A stretch of DNA of 64,000 nt from Rhodococcus rhodnii (lineage in GTDB: Bacteria > Actinomycetota > Actinomycetes > Mycobacteriales > Pseudonocardiaceae): positions 319,983-383,982 of the forward strand of contig JOAA01000005.1 of NCBI GenBank assembly GCA_000720375.1, written 5' to 3'. A program made the translations under genes and the position numbers. The notes below the pieces were generated by a model. The model was not told where the DNA came from. It worked only from the letters and a program-made list of their open reading frames with translations, and ran no database searches. This document shows positions 1 to 9,843 of this stretch, piece by piece; the first letter of the stretch is position 1, and every line of letters starts with the position of its first letter.

Positions 1-1240
1 CACCGGACGAGCCGACGAGGGCGACAAGCTGACCTGGTTCGGCGCGGAAGGAAATGTTGTGCAGGACTTGGTCACCGCCTCTGGTGTCCAGTGCCGCAAC
101 GTCCTCAAGGGACGCCAGCGACACCTTGTCCGCGGCCGGGTACGCGAAGTTGACGTTGTCGAACTCGACCGAGACCGGCCCGTCCGGAACGGTCTTCGGG
201 TTCGGCTTCTCCTTGATCAACGGCGGCAGGTCGAGGACCTCGAAGACCCGCTCGAAGCTGACGAGCGCGGTCATCACGTCCACGCGTGCGTTGGCGAGGC
301 CGGTCAACGGTTGGTAGAGGCGGGTGAGCAGCAGCGCCAATGTGACGACTGTGCCCGCGTCCAGTTGTCCTTCCAGGGAAAGGTAACCGCCGAGGCCGTA
401 GACCAATGCGAGCGCGAGAGCCGACACAAGCGACAGAGCCGTCATGAACAGCCATTGGTTCACGGCGGTTCGTACACCGATGTCGCGCACGCGCCGTGCG
501 CGCCTGCTGAACTCCGCCGATTCGTCCTGCGGGCGGCCGAACAGCTTGATGAGGGTGGCACCGGGCGCGGAGAAACGCTCGGTCATCTGCGTGGTCATCG
601 CCGCGTTGTGGCCTGCCGCCTCGCGTTCGAGACCGGCCAGCCGTCGGCCCATCCTGCGCGCGGGCAGGTAGAAGACCGGCAGCATGATCAACGCCAGCAA
701 CGTGATCTGCCACGACAGCGCGATCATCACGACCAACGTGAGCACCAGCGCGATGATGTTGTTGGTCACCATCGACAGCGTCATCGTGAACGCCCGCTGC
801 GCCGCGATCACGTCGTTGTTCAGCCTGCTGACCAACGCGCCCGTGCGAGTCCGGGTGAAGAACGCGACCGGCATGCGTTGGACGTGGTCGAACACCGCCT
901 GCCGTAACCGCAGGATCAGCTCCTCGCCGACGCTGGCCGATCGCCAGCGCTCGAAGATGCCGACAATCGCGTCGACGACCGCGATCGCGGCGATGACCAG
1001 GGCCAGACCAATGACGATGCCCGAGCCCTCCCGGTTCATGATCGCGTCGACCACCCGGCCCGCGATCACCGGCGTGGCCACCGCCAGCACCGCCGAAATA
1101 GCGCTGAGCAGCAGCAACGCCAAGACGGCGCCCCGCAGCGGCCGAGCGAACCGGATGATCCGGCGCACGGTTTCCCGGCTGACGCGTTGGCCTCCTTCCT
1201 GCATGGCGCTCTCCAGCGCCATCCAGGACGAGAAGTTCAT
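1..1240 (-). CDS. ABC exporter, fused membrane and ATPase domains (3' end beyond window)
   Basis: The frame is open from ATG at 1240 to the left edge, so about 413 N-terminal codons are visible. The protein begins MNFSSWMALES, carries the hydrophobic segments of an ABC exporter membrane domain (roughly residues 30-300), then a beta-rich start of the nucleotide-binding domain with the opening of Walker A (LVALVGSSG) just before the edge. The rest of the ATPase is outside the window. The family exports drugs, peptides or lipids; the substrate cannot be read from sequence. A near-perfect MerR-type promoter lies upstream (1282-1312), which suggests inducible multidrug-type export. Confidence is high for the family, low for the substrate. 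Confidence 0.9.
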   Translation of the reverse strand, partial: MNFSSWMALESAMQEGGQRVSRETVRRIIRFARPLRGAVLALLLLSAISAVLAVATPVIAGRVVDAIMNREGSGIVIGLALVIAAIAVVDAIVGIFERWRSASVGEELILRLRQAVFDHVQRMPVAFFTRTRTGALVSRLNNDVIAAQRAFTMTLSMVTNNIIALVLTLVVMIALSWQITLLALIMLPVFYLPARRMGRRLAGLEREAAGHNAAMTTQMTERFSAPGATLIKLFGRPQDESAEFSRRARRVRDIGVRTAVNQWLFMTALSLVSALALALVYGLGGYLSLEGQLDAGTVVTLALLLTRLYQPLTGLANARVDVMTALVSFERVFEVLDLPPLIKEKPNPKTVPDGPVSVEFDNVNFAYPAADKVSLASLEDVAALDTRGGDQVLHNISFRAEPGQLVALVGSSG

Positions 1241-1281
1241 GTCCACGGTGTTCTCCCCAGGCGGTTCGGACGGATGCCCAC

Positions 1282-1312
1282 AGTCTGCGACCTGAACCAA
1301 AGTTGAGGTCAA
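1282..1312 (-). promoter_or_regulatory. MerR-type promoter/operator of the ABC exporter
   Basis: Read on the minus strand: a -35 box TTGACC (1312-1307), a 19-base spacer, and a -10-like CAGACT (1287-1282). An imperfect dyad fills the spacer: GACCTGAAC (1289-1297) pairs with GTTGAGGTC (1302-1310) with one mismatch. A TTGACCTCAA dyad inside an overlong 19-base spacer is the hallmark of promoters activated by MerR-family regulators. The exporter start at 1240 lies about 35 bases past the expected transcription start. No merR gene is in the window. Confidence 0.7.
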
Positions 1313-1342
1313 CTCTTCGAGCAGGATGACGGTAGCGCGGGG

Positions 1343-1364
1343 GTCCGACAATTTCGGACTTTTT
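1343..1364 (+). terminator. Hairpin with T-tract
   Basis: GTCCGA (1343-1348) and TCGGAC (1354-1359) form a six-pair stem followed by five T residues (1360-1364), the shape of an intrinsic terminator on the plus strand. No plus-strand gene precedes it, so it would stop only a short divergent transcript, or it may be fortuitous. Confidence 0.35.
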
Positions 1365-1391
1365 CCTGGTCAGGGGTTGTGCCGACCGAAG

Positions 1392-1453
1392 TTGTCGTAC
1401 CCCTGCGGTAACGTTGAGATCAGGGGGTCCCCCTGGGGAATTCATGGTGCGGT
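1392..1453 (+). repeat. Dispersed palindromic repeat family 2, copy 1
   Basis: Begins TTGTCGTACCCCTGCGGTAA and continues to the dyad CAGGGGGTCCCCCTG (1421-1435) and GGGGAATTC. Three further copies lie at 18327, 18433 and 18606. It does not overlap a gene. Confidence 0.85.
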
Positions 1454-1751
1454 GGGGGCTGCTCCGCGGTGTTCGGGGCTCCTGCCACGGTCGCGAGATC
1501 AACGGCCCCGGTGGACCGGTGTGCTTGGCGAGTTCAGGGCTTGCTCTACGGGGCTGACAAAGTCGGGGATTACTCCGCAGGGCTTGGAGAGGCCGTGGGT
1601 TGCGCCGCAGCACTCGGGTTGGAGGTGCCGCCCAGGGGCTTGGGAGCCAGCGCGGCTGAGAGAGCCAGCGGCCCGTTTCGACAGGCGCGCAGGGAAAAGA
1701 TAGGCTGCCTCGCCCGACCCCCGGACCCCGATTCGCACTGCGCAGGAGACG

Positions 1752-2786
1752 ATGACCCGCTACGCACTTCTTGTCCTTCCTGCGATGAACCGGGTCTACG
1801 CGGACGCGTCGATCGGGCTGACCATTGCCGAGCTGGCCGTGTTCAACGAGGCCGTGCTCGACAACAAGGTCGGGGACATCGCCGAGACCCGGATCGGCGG
1901 GATTCCCTACATCACGTTCGAAGCCGCCGAGCTCAGCACCAAAGACGCCGGCTACCTCGCGAACATGTCGAACATCTACGCCTTGTTCCGGCAAGAGGGC
2001 CGGTTGCTCGAACCCGTCGAACTCAACAAGCTCGACAAGTTCGACGACGACCTCATCACCATTCAGAAGTACCAGGGCAAGACCAATGAGTACTTCACCA
2101 AACTCCTGCTCAACGTCACCCTGATGGCCTCAGCGCGGGCCGGGGAGATGCTCGACACCACCTTCAAGGTGATCGATCCCTTGTGCGGCCGGGGAACCAC
2201 GCTCAACCAGGCGTTGATGTACGGCTACCACGCCGCCGGCTTGGACATCGACCAGAAGGACTTCGAGGCGTACTCGACGTTCATCCAGACCTGGCTCAAG
2301 CGCAAGCGGCTCAAGCACGAAGCCGAGGTCACCCGGATTCGCCGTGACCACAAGAACATCGGCCGAAAGCTGCACGCCTCCATCGGTGTCACCAAGGAAA
2401 GCTACAAGGCCGGCGAGGCGCTGGATCTGACGTACATCAACGGCGACACGGCGAAAGCGGCCGAGTTCTACCGGGCCGGCACGTTCGATCTCGTTGTGGC
2501 GGACGCACCCTACGGCGTTCAGCATGGCAGCCGGACCCAACAGCAGGGACTGCACCGCAGTCCGCTCGAGCTCGTCAAGGCGGCTGCGGGCGGGTGGGCG
2601 AAACTGCTCAAACCCGGTGGGGCGCTGGGCATCTCGTGGAACACCAACGTCGCCAAGCGGGACGACGTCGCCGACGTGCTCGCCCAAGAGGGGCTTGAGC
2701 CCGTGGAAACCGGGCCATACCTCGATTTCAAGCACAGGGTCGATCAGGCGATCATCCGGGACATCGTCGTCGCCCGCAAAAGGTGA
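1752..2786 (+). CDS. Trm11/UPF0020-like SAM-dependent nucleic-acid methyltransferase
   Basis: 344 residues; ATG at 1752 follows CAGGAGACG, a good ribosome binding site. The C-terminal half carries a class I methyltransferase fold: motif I DPLCGRGTT (residues 142-150), which binds SAM, and motif IV DAPYG (251-255), the catalytic signature of amino-methyltransferases of the TRM-G10/Trm11 and RlmL type, where N2-guanine of RNA is modified. The first 110 residues are not an obvious THUMP domain, so RNA recognition is uncertain. It stands alone, convergent with rbfA, and shares a hairpin terminator with it. tRNA guanine is the likely target by family; another RNA is possible. Confidence 0.75.
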   Translation: MTRYALLVLPAMNRVYADASIGLTIAELAVFNEAVLDNKVGDIAETRIGGIPYITFEAAELSTKDAGYLANMSNIYALFRQEGRLLEPVELNKLDKFDDDLITIQKYQGKTNEYFTKLLLNVTLMASARAGEMLDTTFKVIDPLCGRGTTLNQALMYGYHAAGLDIDQKDFEAYSTFIQTWLKRKRLKHEAEVTRIRRDHKNIGRKLHASIGVTKESYKAGEALDLTYINGDTAKAAEFYRAGTFDLVVADAPYGVQHGSRTQQQGLHRSPLELVKAAAGGWAKLLKPGGALGISWNTNVAKRDDVADVLAQEGLEPVETGPYLDFKHRVDQAIIRDIVVARKR

Positions 2787-2812
2787 AGGCAGGGCCCCAA
2801 AAGGCCCTGCCT
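2787..2812. terminator. Bidirectional hairpin between methyltransferase gene and rbfA
   Basis: AGGCAGGGCC (2787-2796) and GGCCCTGCCT (2803-2812) pair perfectly over ten bases around CCAAAA. It lies exactly between the two convergent stop codons (2786 and 2818). Confidence 0.8.
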
Positions 2813-2817
2813 GACCA

Positions 2818-3267
2818 TCAGTCCTCTGTGTCCTGTTCGCGGGGTGCGCGGTACGGATCCGCTTCGCCCGCGGGCTTCGCGCCGGTCGCGATCCTGGCGA
2901 CCTCCTCGTCGGCTTCCTTCACCTTGGCGAGCAGGTCGTCGATCCGCCGGGCGTCCTCGGGGATCGTGTCGGCCACGAACGTCAGCGTCGGCGTGAACCG
3001 GACGCCGGTGCCTTGGCCGACAAGGGAACGCAGCACTCCCCTGGCGCTCTCCAGCGCCGCGGCCGCGCCCTTGGTGTCGGGCTCGGCGTTGAGCGAGTCA
3101 CCGAAGACCGTGTAGTACACGGTCGCGTCCTGCAGGTCACCGGTCAGCTTGACGTCGGTGATCGTCACCAGCGTCAGCCGCGGGTCCTTGACCTCGTGCT
3201 CCAGTGCGGACGCGACGATTTGCTTGATCCGCTTCGCAAGTTTGCGGGCGCGGGCCGGATCGGCCAC
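2818..3267 (-). CDS. rbfA: Ribosome-binding factor A
   Basis: 149 residues from GTG at 3267, chosen because GGAGGGG lies just upstream and the protein then begins in the family way, [17 protein letters not shown]. RbfA is a single KH-type domain protein that binds the 5' helix region of 16S rRNA and helps the last steps of 30S maturation, notably in the cold. The family core [18 protein letters not shown] is intact, followed by a charged C-terminal tail. It is last of the minus-strand translation cluster, 29 bases after the DUF503 gene. Confidence 0.95.
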   Translation of the reverse strand: MADPARARKLAKRIKQIVASALEHEVKDPRLTLVTITDVKLTGDLQDATVYYTVFGDSLNAEPDTKGAAAALESARGVLRSLVGQGTGVRFTPTLTFVADTIPEDARRIDDLLAKVKEADEEVARIATGAKPAGEADPYRAPREQDTED

Positions 3268-3296
3268 GGCGCTCCCCTCCTCATCGTCACTAAAAC

Positions 3297-3593
3297 CTAG
3301 TCGTCCTCGGGACCGACAAGCCGGTGCCGTGCGGACAGCAGCTGCAGTTCGGGCCGGCCTGCCACAAGCCGCTCGCATGCGTCGAGCAGCTCACGGACGT
3401 GGGACGCGTCCGGCGCCACCGCCGCCACCCCGATCAGGGCACGACGATGCAGGTCGAGATGACCGGCTTCGGCCACACTCACCTCGAATTTGCGCCGCAG
3501 CTCCGCGACAACCGGCTTGACCACCGACCGCTTCTGTTTGAGCGAATGGACGTCACCGAGCAGGATGTCCAGCTCGAGTGCACCGACGTACAA
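3297..3593 (-). CDS. DUF503 (YlxP-like) protein
   Basis: 98 residues, beginning [14 protein letters not shown]. The short ferredoxin-like DUF503 family is almost always found between infB and rbfA, as here, and is linked by context to ribosome assembly; its biochemical role is not established. The family motif [12 protein letters not shown] is present at about residues 16-27. A strong hairpin between infB and this gene (3626-3659) may lower its expression or reset the transcript. Confident as to family, no function claimed. Confidence 0.9.
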   Translation of the reverse strand: MYVGALELDILLGDVHSLKQKRSVVKPVVAELRRKFEVSVAEAGHLDLHRRALIGVAAVAPDASHVRELLDACERLVAGRPELQLLSARHRLVGPEDD

Positions 3594-3625
3594 CGGGCAT
3601 CACCGTATGAATGATCGAAAAGAAC

Positions 3626-3659
3626 CCGTGTGGGGCTCGGTCTCCCAAGCCCCACACGG
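3626..3659 (-). terminator. Hairpin between infB and DUF503 gene
   Basis: CCGTGTGGGGCT (3626-3637) and AGCCCCACACGG (3648-3659) give a perfect 12-pair stem with a 10-base loop. No T-tract follows on the minus strand. It sits 8 bases after the infB stop and 32 bases before the next start, so it may be a partial terminator or an mRNA end protector. Confidence 0.65.
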
Positions 3660-3667
3660 ACTGGCAA

Positions 3668-6600
3668 TCAGCTACGCGGCTTCTCGCGCATCTCGTAGGT
3701 CTCGATCACGTCGTCGACCCTGATGTCGGAGTACGAGCCGAGCGTCAGACCACATTCGTAGCCTTCGCGGACCTCGGTCACGTCGTCCTTGAACCGCCGC
3801 AGCGAACTGACCGGCAGGTTCTCCTGGACCACCTTGCTGTCCCGGATCAACCTGGCCTTGGCGTTGCGCCGGATCTCGCCGGACATCACCAGGCAACCGG
3901 CGATCGTGCCGAACTTGGAGGACTTGAACACGTCGCGCACCTCCGCGCGGCCGAGCTCGACCTCCTCGAACTCCGGCTTGAGCATGCCCTTGAGCGCCTG
4001 CTCGATCTCGTCGATCGCCTGGTAGATCACCGAGTAGTAGCGGATGTCGATGCCTTCGCGGGCGGCCTGGTCGGCCACCTTCGACTCGGCCCGCACGTTG
4101 AAGCCGAGGATGATCGCGCCGGACGCGATCGCCAGGTCGACGTTCGCCTTGGTGATGCCACCGACACCGCGGTCGATCACCCGCACCTGGACCTCGTCGC
4201 CGACCTCGATCTTCATCAGCGCGTCCTCGAGTGCCTCGACGGTACCCGAGTTGTCGCCCTTGATGATCAAGGTGAGCTCGCCGGTCTCCTTCAGTGCCGA
4301 GTCCAGGTCCTCCAGCGAGTACCGCTTGAACTTCGCGGCGTTCTGCGCGTTGCGGGTCCTGGCCTGGCGGCGCTCGGCGATCTGCCGGGCCACCCGGTCC
4401 TCGTCGACGACCAGGAACGTGTCACCGGCACCCGGCACCGACGTGAAGCCGATGACCTGGACCGGCCGCGATGGCGTGGCCACCGTGACGTCCTCGTTGT
4501 ACTCGTCGACCATCCGGCGCACGCGGCCGTACGCGTCACCGGCGACGATCGAGTCACCGACACGCAACGAACCACGCTGCACCAGCACGGTCGCGACAGG
4601 GCCGCGGCCACGGTCGAGGTGCGCCTCGATCGCGACACCCTGGGCCTCCATGTTCGGGTTGGCCCGCAGGTCCAGCGCCGCGTCGGCGGTCAGCAGGATC
4701 GCGTCCAGCAGGCCGTCGATGTTGATGCCCTGCTTGGCCGAGATGTCCACGAACATGGTCTCGCCGCCGTACTCCTCGGCGACCAGGCCGTACTCGGTGA
4801 GCTGCTGGCGGATCTTGGCGGGGTTCGCCCCCTCCTTGTCGATCTTGTTCACCGCGACCACGATCGGCACGTTGGCCGCCTGGGCGTGGTTGATCGCCTC
4901 CACCGTCTGCGGCATCACACCGTCGTCGGCCGCGACCACGATCACCGCGATGTCCGTGGCCTGCGCACCACGGGCACGCATGGCGGTGAACGCCTCGTGA
5001 CCCGGGGTGTCGATGAAGGTGATCAGCCGGTCGTTGCCCTCGAGCTCGGCCTTGACCTGGTAGGCACCGATGTGCTGGGTGATGCCACCGGCCTCGCCCG
5101 CGATCACGTTCGCCTTACGGATGGTGTCCAGCAGGCGCGTCTTACCGTGGTCGACGTGACCCATGACGGTCACGACCGGCGGACGGGCCTGCAGGGCCTC
5201 TTCGCCACCGGTGTCCTCGCCGTAGGTGATGTCGAAGGACTCGAGCAGCTCGCGGTCCTCCTCCTCCGGGCTGACGACCTGCACGGTGTAGTTCATCTCG
5301 GTACCGAGCAGCTCGAGCACGTCCTCGGAGACGGACTGCGTCGCGGTGACCATCTCACCGAGGTGGAACAGCACCTGCACCAGCGAGGCCGGGTTGGCGT
5401 TGATCTTCTCGGCGAAGTCGGTCAGCGAAGCACCGCGCGGCAGCCGGATGGTCTCCCCGTTGCCCTTCGGCAACCGGACACCGCCGACGCTCGGCGCCTG
5501 CATGTTGTCCATGTACTCCTGGCGCTTCTGCCGCTTCGACTTGCGGCCACGGCGCGAGGGACCACCGGGACGGCCGAACGCGCCCGCGGCACCGCCGCGA
5601 CCGCCGCCACCACCGGGACGACCACCGCCACCGCGGAAGCCACCGCCACCGGCAGGCGCACCACCGCCGCCGCCACCGGGACCACCGCCACCGGGACGGA
5701 AGCCGCCGCCTCCGCCACCACCGCCGCCGCCGCGGAAGCCACCGCCTCCGCCGCCGCCACCGCCGCCACGGAAGCCACCGCCTCCGCCGCCACCGGGACG
5801 ACCACCGCCGCCACCGGGGCCGCCACGGCCACCGCCGCCGCCACCAGGGCCGCCACGACCGCCACCGCCGGGACCACCGGCAGGACGCTGCGGACGAGGC
5901 GGCATCATGCCCGGGTTCGGGCGCGGCGGCATGTTGCCCGGGCTCGGCCGTGGGCCGGACGGACGGTCACCGCGGTCACCGCGAGGCGCGCGGTCCGGAC
6001 GGTCGCCACCTGGACGAGGGCCACGCTCGGGACGATCACCGTCTGGACGGCCACCGCCTGGGCGCGGAGCGGGCGGACGAGGCGTGGGAGCGCCACCGCC
6101 GACACCGAACGGGTTGTTGCCCGGCCGCGGCGCGCGCGGACCTGGCTTGGGCGCCTGCGTACGCGGCGGAACCGTGGTCCCGCCACCGCCGCCGCCCTGC
6201 TGGTTGGGCTGCTGCCTCGGCCCCGGACGCGGCCCTGGCTTGGTCGACGGCGCGTCGGTACGCGCGGCGGCCGGCTTGGACTGCTGGGGCTGCTGCGGGG
6301 CCTGCTGCTGAGTTGTCTGCTGCGGCGGCTTCGGGCCGGGCCGCGGACCGGGCTTGACGCCTGGGCCGGACTGCTTGGTCGGCGCTGCCTGGAAAGTCGC
6401 CGTGTTGCTCGCGGCCGCGGCGGCCGGCTGCTGGGCCGGCTTGGGCGCGGGGGCCGCTGGTTTGGCAGGCGCAGCGGACGGCGCGGCTGCCGGGGCAGCA
6501 CTGGCCGCGGCCGCGGGGGCCTGCTGTGGTTTCTGGGGTGCCGGCTTCGGGGCCGGCGGGCCGGGCCGGGGGCCTGGCTTGGCGCCGCCACCGGGCTTGC

Positions 6601-6778
6601 CGCCCTTGGCGTCTCCGGACTTCGGGTACGAGTCCCGGAGCCTGCGCGCCACCGGCGCCTCCACTGTGGAGGACGCCGACTTCACGTACTCACCGAGATC
6701 GGCGAGTTTCGTGAGTACTTCCTTGCTCGTGACACCGAGCTCTTTCGCGAGCTCGTGCACGCGGGCCTTGCCTGCCAC
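3668..6778 (-). CDS. infB: Translation initiation factor IF-2
   Basis: 1036 residues from GTG at 6778, preceded by GAGGAG; it then begins [16 protein letters not shown] as in other actinobacteria. Order: N-terminal IF2_N helix domain (1-52), a Pro/Ala/Gly/Gln linker (about 55-300), a glycine-rich stretch with repeated FRGGG and RGG motifs (about 300-400), a second IF2_N-like region, then the GTPase with G1 GHVDHGKT (near 538), G3 DTPGH (near 588), G4 NKID (near 642) and the C-terminal fMet-tRNA-binding domains. It delivers initiator tRNA to the 30S subunit and promotes subunit joining. The linker is long and of very low complexity. Third gene after nusA and ylxR. Confidence 0.98.
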   Translation of the reverse strand: MAGKARVHELAKELGVTSKEVLTKLADLGEYVKSASSTVEAPVARRLRDSYPKSGDAKGGKPGGGAKPGPRPGPPAPKPAPQKPQQAPAAAASAAPAAAPSAAPAKPAAPAPKPAQQPAAAAASNTATFQAAPTKQSGPGVKPGPRPGPKPPQQTTQQQAPQQPQQSKPAAARTDAPSTKPGPRPGPRQQPNQQGGGGGGTTVPPRTQAPKPGPRAPRPGNNPFGVGGGAPTPRPPAPRPGGGRPDGDRPERGPRPGGDRPDRAPRGDRGDRPSGPRPSPGNMPPRPNPGMMPPRPQRPAGGPGGGGRGGPGGGGGGRGGPGGGGGRPGGGGGGGFRGGGGGGGGGGFRGGGGGGGGGGFRPGGGGPGGGGGGAPAGGGGFRGGGGRPGGGGGRGGAAGAFGRPGGPSRRGRKSKRQKRQEYMDNMQAPSVGGVRLPKGNGETIRLPRGASLTDFAEKINANPASLVQVLFHLGEMVTATQSVSEDVLELLGTEMNYTVQVVSPEEEDRELLESFDITYGEDTGGEEALQARPPVVTVMGHVDHGKTRLLDTIRKANVIAGEAGGITQHIGAYQVKAELEGNDRLITFIDTPGHEAFTAMRARGAQATDIAVIVVAADDGVMPQTVEAINHAQAANVPIVVAVNKIDKEGANPAKIRQQLTEYGLVAEEYGGETMFVDISAKQGINIDGLLDAILLTADAALDLRANPNMEAQGVAIEAHLDRGRGPVATVLVQRGSLRVGDSIVAGDAYGRVRRMVDEYNEDVTVATPSRPVQVIGFTSVPGAGDTFLVVDEDRVARQIAERRQARTRNAQNAAKFKRYSLEDLDSALKETGELTLIIKGDNSGTVEALEDALMKIEVGDEVQVRVIDRGVGGITKANVDLAIASGAIILGFNVRAESKVADQAAREGIDIRYYSVIYQAIDEIEQALKGMLKPEFEEVELGRAEVRDVFKSSKFGTIAGCLVMSGEIRRNAKARLIRDSKVVQENLPVSSLRRFKDDVTEVREGYECGLTLGSYSDIRVDDVIETYEMREKPRS

Positions 6779-6867
6779 TGCTCTCCTCACTGGGGAGGCC
6801 GGCGGCAACTAACCCGCTCGACCTCGTCCTACCGTCGCACGTTCATGGTGTCGGCTTCACGGCTGAC

Positions 6868-7236
6868 TCATGACGGGTCGACCTGCTTCCTGTGTCCGGC
6901 TAGACCAGCTTTCTGGTCTTCTGTCGGTCGGGCTGCACGCCCGATTCGGGCTCGCACCTCTGCTGAGTCGAGCGGCCCTTGGACGCGCAACGCCCTGGGG
7001 AACGCCTTCTTCCGCTCGGCGGAGTCCAGGCACACCAGAACGGGATGCAACCAAGCGCCCCTCCCAGCGTGCCGCCGCCGCGGATCGGGTACGAGCTTCC
7101 CGTCCTCGGCGACCACGCGCAGTAATTCCTCGGCCAGCGTCCTGGTCCGGCAGCCCACGCACGTGCGCACAGGGCCAAGCCCTTCCGGGGGACCCTCTCG
7201 ACGTGCGGGAACCGGCCCTCGACGACGACCTGCCAA
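6868..7236 (-). CDS. ylxR: YlxR-family RNA-binding protein
   Basis: Up to 122 residues. The family signature VRTCVGCR (about residues 23-30) starts the YlxR fold, a small basic protein encoded between nusA and infB in most Gram-positive bacteria. The start is uncertain: TTG at 7236 gives the longest form, while a GTG at the V of VRTCVGCR would give a shorter one. No clear ribosome binding site decides it. The family has been linked to RNA binding and, in Bacillus, to RNase P and gene expression control. Intergenic distance to nusA is 18 bases, to infB 89 bases. Confidence 0.88.
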   Translation of the reverse strand: MAGRRRGPVPARREGPPEGLGPVRTCVGCRTRTLAEELLRVVAEDGKLVPDPRRRHAGRGAWLHPVLVCLDSAERKKAFPRALRVQGPLDSAEVRARIGRAARPTEDQKAGLAGHRKQVDPS

Positions 7237-7254
7237 GATTCTACCTACTACCGC

Positions 7255-8283
7255 CTACTCAGCCGAACCCGATGTCGGTGCTGGAGAATTTCCTGGCGCG
7301 TTGGCGGCAGTCTCAGCATCGCTACGGATGTCGATACGCCACCCGGTCAGCCGAGCGGCAAGCCTTGCGTTCTGGCCCTCTTTACCGATCGCGAGCGACA
7401 ACTGGAAGTCCGGCACGACCACCCGTGCGGTCTTCGCGCGCTCGTCGACCACCCGCACAGATACAACCTTCGCAGGTGAGAGGGCATTCCCGACGAACGT
7501 TGCCGGATCGTCGGAGTAGTCGATGATATCGATCTTCTCGCCGGCGAGCTCGCTCATTACGTTTCGGACTCGAGCACCCATCGGTCCGATACACGCGCCC
7601 TTGGCGTTGACCCCGGCGACCGTGGAACGCACCGCGATCTTGGAACGGTGACCTGCCTCACGTGCGACCGCGGGGATCTCCACGGTGCCGTCGGCGATCT
7701 CCGGGACCTCGAGCGCGAACAGTCTGCGGACCAGGTTGGGGTGCGTTCTGGACAGCGTGATCTGCGGGCCTCGTGCACCGCGCGTGACGCCCAGGACGTA
7801 GCACTTGATCCGCACGCCGTGCTCGTAGCGCTCGCCAGGCACCTGCTCGACAGCGGGCAGCACGCCCTCGGTGTCGCCCACCTGGACGACGACCATGCCG
7901 CGCGAGTTCGCCCGCGCGTCGCGCTGCACGACGCCTGCGACGATCTCGCCCTCCTTGGCGGAGAACTCGCCGAAGGTCTTCTCGTGCTCGGCGTCCCGCA
8001 GCCGCTGCAGGATCACCTGGCGGGCCGTGGTGGCCGCGATCCGGCCGAAGCCCTCCGGGGTGTCGTCCCACTCCTCGACGACCTCGCCTGCCGGGCCGAG
8101 CTGCTGGGCCAGTACGCGCACCACGCCGGTGCGCCGGTCGATGTCGATCTTGGCGTGCGGGACGTGTCCCTCGGTGTGCTTGTAGGCGGTGAGCAACGCC
8201 GTCTCGATGGCCTCGATGACCGTCTCAAATGGAATGTCCTTGTCGCGCTCGATGGCGCGCAGTGCGGCGATGTCGACGTTCAC
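7255..8283 (-). CDS. nusA: Transcription termination/antitermination factor NusA
   Basis: 342 residues from GTG at 8283. The N-terminal RNA polymerase-binding domain (about 1-130) is followed by S1 ([21 protein letters not shown] region) and two KH domains; the second holds the conserved [18 protein letters not shown]. The C-terminal acidic repeats of E. coli NusA are absent, as usual in actinobacteria. It binds elongating RNA polymerase and nascent RNA to control pausing, termination and rRNA antitermination. Its start overlaps the rimP stop (GTGA), which implies translational coupling. Confidence 0.97.
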   Translation of the reverse strand: MNVDIAALRAIERDKDIPFETVIEAIETALLTAYKHTEGHVPHAKIDIDRRTGVVRVLAQQLGPAGEVVEEWDDTPEGFGRIAATTARQVILQRLRDAEHEKTFGEFSAKEGEIVAGVVQRDARANSRGMVVVQVGDTEGVLPAVEQVPGERYEHGVRIKCYVLGVTRGARGPQITLSRTHPNLVRRLFALEVPEIADGTVEIPAVAREAGHRSKIAVRSTVAGVNAKGACIGPMGARVRNVMSELAGEKIDIIDYSDDPATFVGNALSPAKVVSVRVVDERAKTARVVVPDFQLSLAIGKEGQNARLAARLTGWRIDIRSDAETAANAPGNSPAPTSGSAE

Positions 8284-8795
8284 CGTGCCCCCTCCTGGCT
8301 ACCGCCGCCCAGCCGGGCCAACTCCTCCGGCGGTGGTTGTTTGAACTCGACCTCCACGACGGCGTGGGCGACGGCGTCGAACGGCACCTGCCGCAGTTCG
8401 CCGCCGACGAGCATCTGCACGTCGTTCTCGCTGGTTTCGCCGACGCGCCCGGTGAACGTCTCATCGGCGGTGCGCACCTTCACCAGGCGCAGCCGCGCCC
8501 GGCGCCAGTGCCTCGGCTTGGTCAGCGGCCGGTCCAGCCCCGGTGAGGTCACTTCCAGGGTGTACGGGCCGCCAAGGACGTGGTCGTGCTCGTCGAGCAC
8601 GCCCGACACGGCGCGGCTCACGCCCGCGACCTCGTCGAGTTCGATGCCCTTCTCGGCGTCCACCACCACTTTGACCAGGCTGCGACGACCTGCGCGCTGA
8701 ACCTCGAGCTGCTCGAGCTCGAAGCCTGCTGCGCCAACGGCGTCCCGTACGACGGGCTCCAGCGCCGCCCCGAGATCACCTTGCTGGTTCGCCAC
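8280..8795 (-). CDS. rimP: Ribosome maturation factor RimP
   Basis: 171 residues; GTG at 8795 with AGGAG upstream. Two-domain RimP fold, with the family motif [10 protein letters not shown] (about residues 82-91) in the middle. It is needed for 30S maturation by helping S12 and nearby proteins load. It heads the minus-strand cluster rimP-nusA-ylxR-infB-DUF503-rbfA and overlaps nusA by four bases. Confidence 0.96.
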   Translation of the reverse strand: MANQQGDLGAALEPVVRDAVGAAGFELEQLEVQRAGRRSLVKVVVDAEKGIELDEVAGVSRAVSGVLDEHDHVLGGPYTLEVTSPGLDRPLTKPRHWRRARLRLVKVRTADETFTGRVGETSENDVQMLVGGELRQVPFDAVAHAVVEVEFKQPPPEELARLGGGSQEGAR

Positions 8796-8914
8796 GTCCG
8801 CCGCTCCTGTTCTGGATGATGGTCTCGATCAATTTCGAGTGTGTACAGCCCAGCGTATCTCGTCCAGCCGACACCGCCCGCCACGCAGGAGGGGTCCTGG
8901 CAATATGACGGACT

Positions 8915-9367
8915 GTGAAGAGCGTTTCCCGGCGTGCCGTGCTGGCGGTTCTTGCCGTTCCGATGGCTGCGGCGTGCACGTCGGAGCCCAAGGCGCCACC
9001 GCCACCGGATCCCTTGGCAGCCTTGGCGGAACAGGCTCGCAAGGACGCCGCCGCGGCGACCGCGTTGGCCGAGTCGAACCAGGATCTGGCGGCCATCGCC
9101 GGTGAGGTCGCCAAGGCGCGGACCGCGCACGCGACCGCGCTGCAGGCCGAAGTGGACCGGATGCGTCCGCCGAAAGTCACCACGTCCGCCCCGCCGACGT
9201 CCTCGGCCGAGAAGCCCGCGCCCGCGACGAAGGCGACGCTGGTCGAGGCGCTGAAGGCCGCGGAGAAGCAGGCCGGCGAGTTGATCACGACCGTGCCCCG
9301 CTACCGGGCCGGGCTGCTGGGTTCGGTCGCCGCGGGTTGCGCGAGCCTGCGGGAGGTGGTCGCGTGA
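8915..9367 (+). CDS. Small lipoprotein of unknown function, coupled to a ferritin-like protein
   Basis: 150 residues from GTG at 8915. N-terminal signal MKSVSRRAVLAVLAVPMAAAC ends in a lipobox-like AAAC, so the mature protein is probably lipid-anchored at the outer face of the membrane. The rest is Ala/Glu/Lys-rich and predicted helical, with a Pro/Ser linker near residues 85-105. It overlaps the next gene by GTGA; the pair lipoprotein plus DUF4439 protein is seen downstream of rimP in related actinobacteria. No Shine-Dalgarno at useful distance; CAATAT at 8901-8906 would place transcription start at or next to the GTG (leaderless). Function unknown. Confidence 0.75.
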   Translation: MKSVSRRAVLAVLAVPMAAACTSEPKAPPPPDPLAALAEQARKDAAAATALAESNQDLAAIAGEVAKARTAHATALQAEVDRMRPPKVTTSAPPTSSAEKPAPATKATLVEALKAAEKQAGELITTVPRYRAGLLGSVAAGCASLREVVA

Positions 9368-9843
9368 CCCAACAGTCGACTCAGCCGTCCTCGTCCGCGA
9401 AGGCCGTACCCGCGGACTCGGTCGACGCGGTGCAGCAGGCACTTGGCGCCGAGCACGCCGCGATCTGGATCTACGGCCTGGTCAGCGCGTTCCTGCCGCC
9501 GTCGTTCAACAACGCCCTGAGCGAGGGCGCGACCACGCACCGGGCCCGCCGCGACACCGTCGAACGGGCCCTGAACGCGGCCAATGTCGCCCCTAAGCCC
9601 GCCGAGGCGGCGTACGTGCCGCCGCAGCCGGTGACCGACCAGGCGTCGAGCCTGGCCGTGCTGGCGATCGCGGAGTCGGACGCGACCGTGGCCTGGCGGT
9701 CGGTCCTGGAGCACACCGATGACCCGGACCTGCGTAAAACCGCCCTGGAGGCGCTCACCAGCTCAGCAGTGCGGGCGACCAGGTGGCGAAGGGCGGGCGG
9801 CCAGACCCCAGCCGCAGCCATAATGCCTGGTCAACCCTCGTGA
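9364..9843 (+). CDS. DUF4439 ferritin-like domain protein
   Basis: 159 residues. I chose GTG at 9364, which overlaps the preceding stop as GTGA, over upstream starts. The core (about 20-150) is a four-helix ferritin-like domain of the DUF4439 type: VQQALGAEHAAIWIYGLVSAF, with conserved Glu/His in the first helix, and THRARRDTVERAL in the second. No signal peptide is seen. The metal-binding residues are too few to claim iron storage. The TGA stop lies inside palindrome copy A (9837-9882). Confidence 0.8.
   Translation: MTQQSTQPSSSAKAVPADSVDAVQQALGAEHAAIWIYGLVSAFLPPSFNNALSEGATTHRARRDTVERALNAANVAPKPAEAAYVPPQPVTDQASSLAVLAIAESDATVAWRSVLEHTDDPDLRKTALEALTSSAVRATRWRRAGGQTPAAAIMPGQPS

Larger units (their letters stand above)
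1241..1751. other. Intergenic region with promoter, hairpin and dispersed repeat
   Basis: This 511-base stretch separates the divergent exporter and methyltransferase genes. It holds the MerR-type promoter, a hairpin followed by T residues at 1343-1364, and copy 1 of the dispersed repeat at 1392-1453. From about 1455 to 1735 I see no convincing coding frame or structured RNA. Confidence 0.6.

Noticed and set aside
5346..6311. Proline-rich plus-strand frame that looks like a cell-wall protein
   Set aside because: It is the complement of the glycine-rich tract of IF-2; it has no start signal of its own.
3611..7519. A 1302-codon plus-strand open frame opposite infB
   Set aside because: It is the antisense of a G+C-rich, repetitive gene; infB on the minus strand has all GTPase motifs. 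Long antisense frames are expected here.
7337..7526. Short frames within nusA read as separate small proteins
   Set aside because: Out-of-frame translations of a complete nusA.
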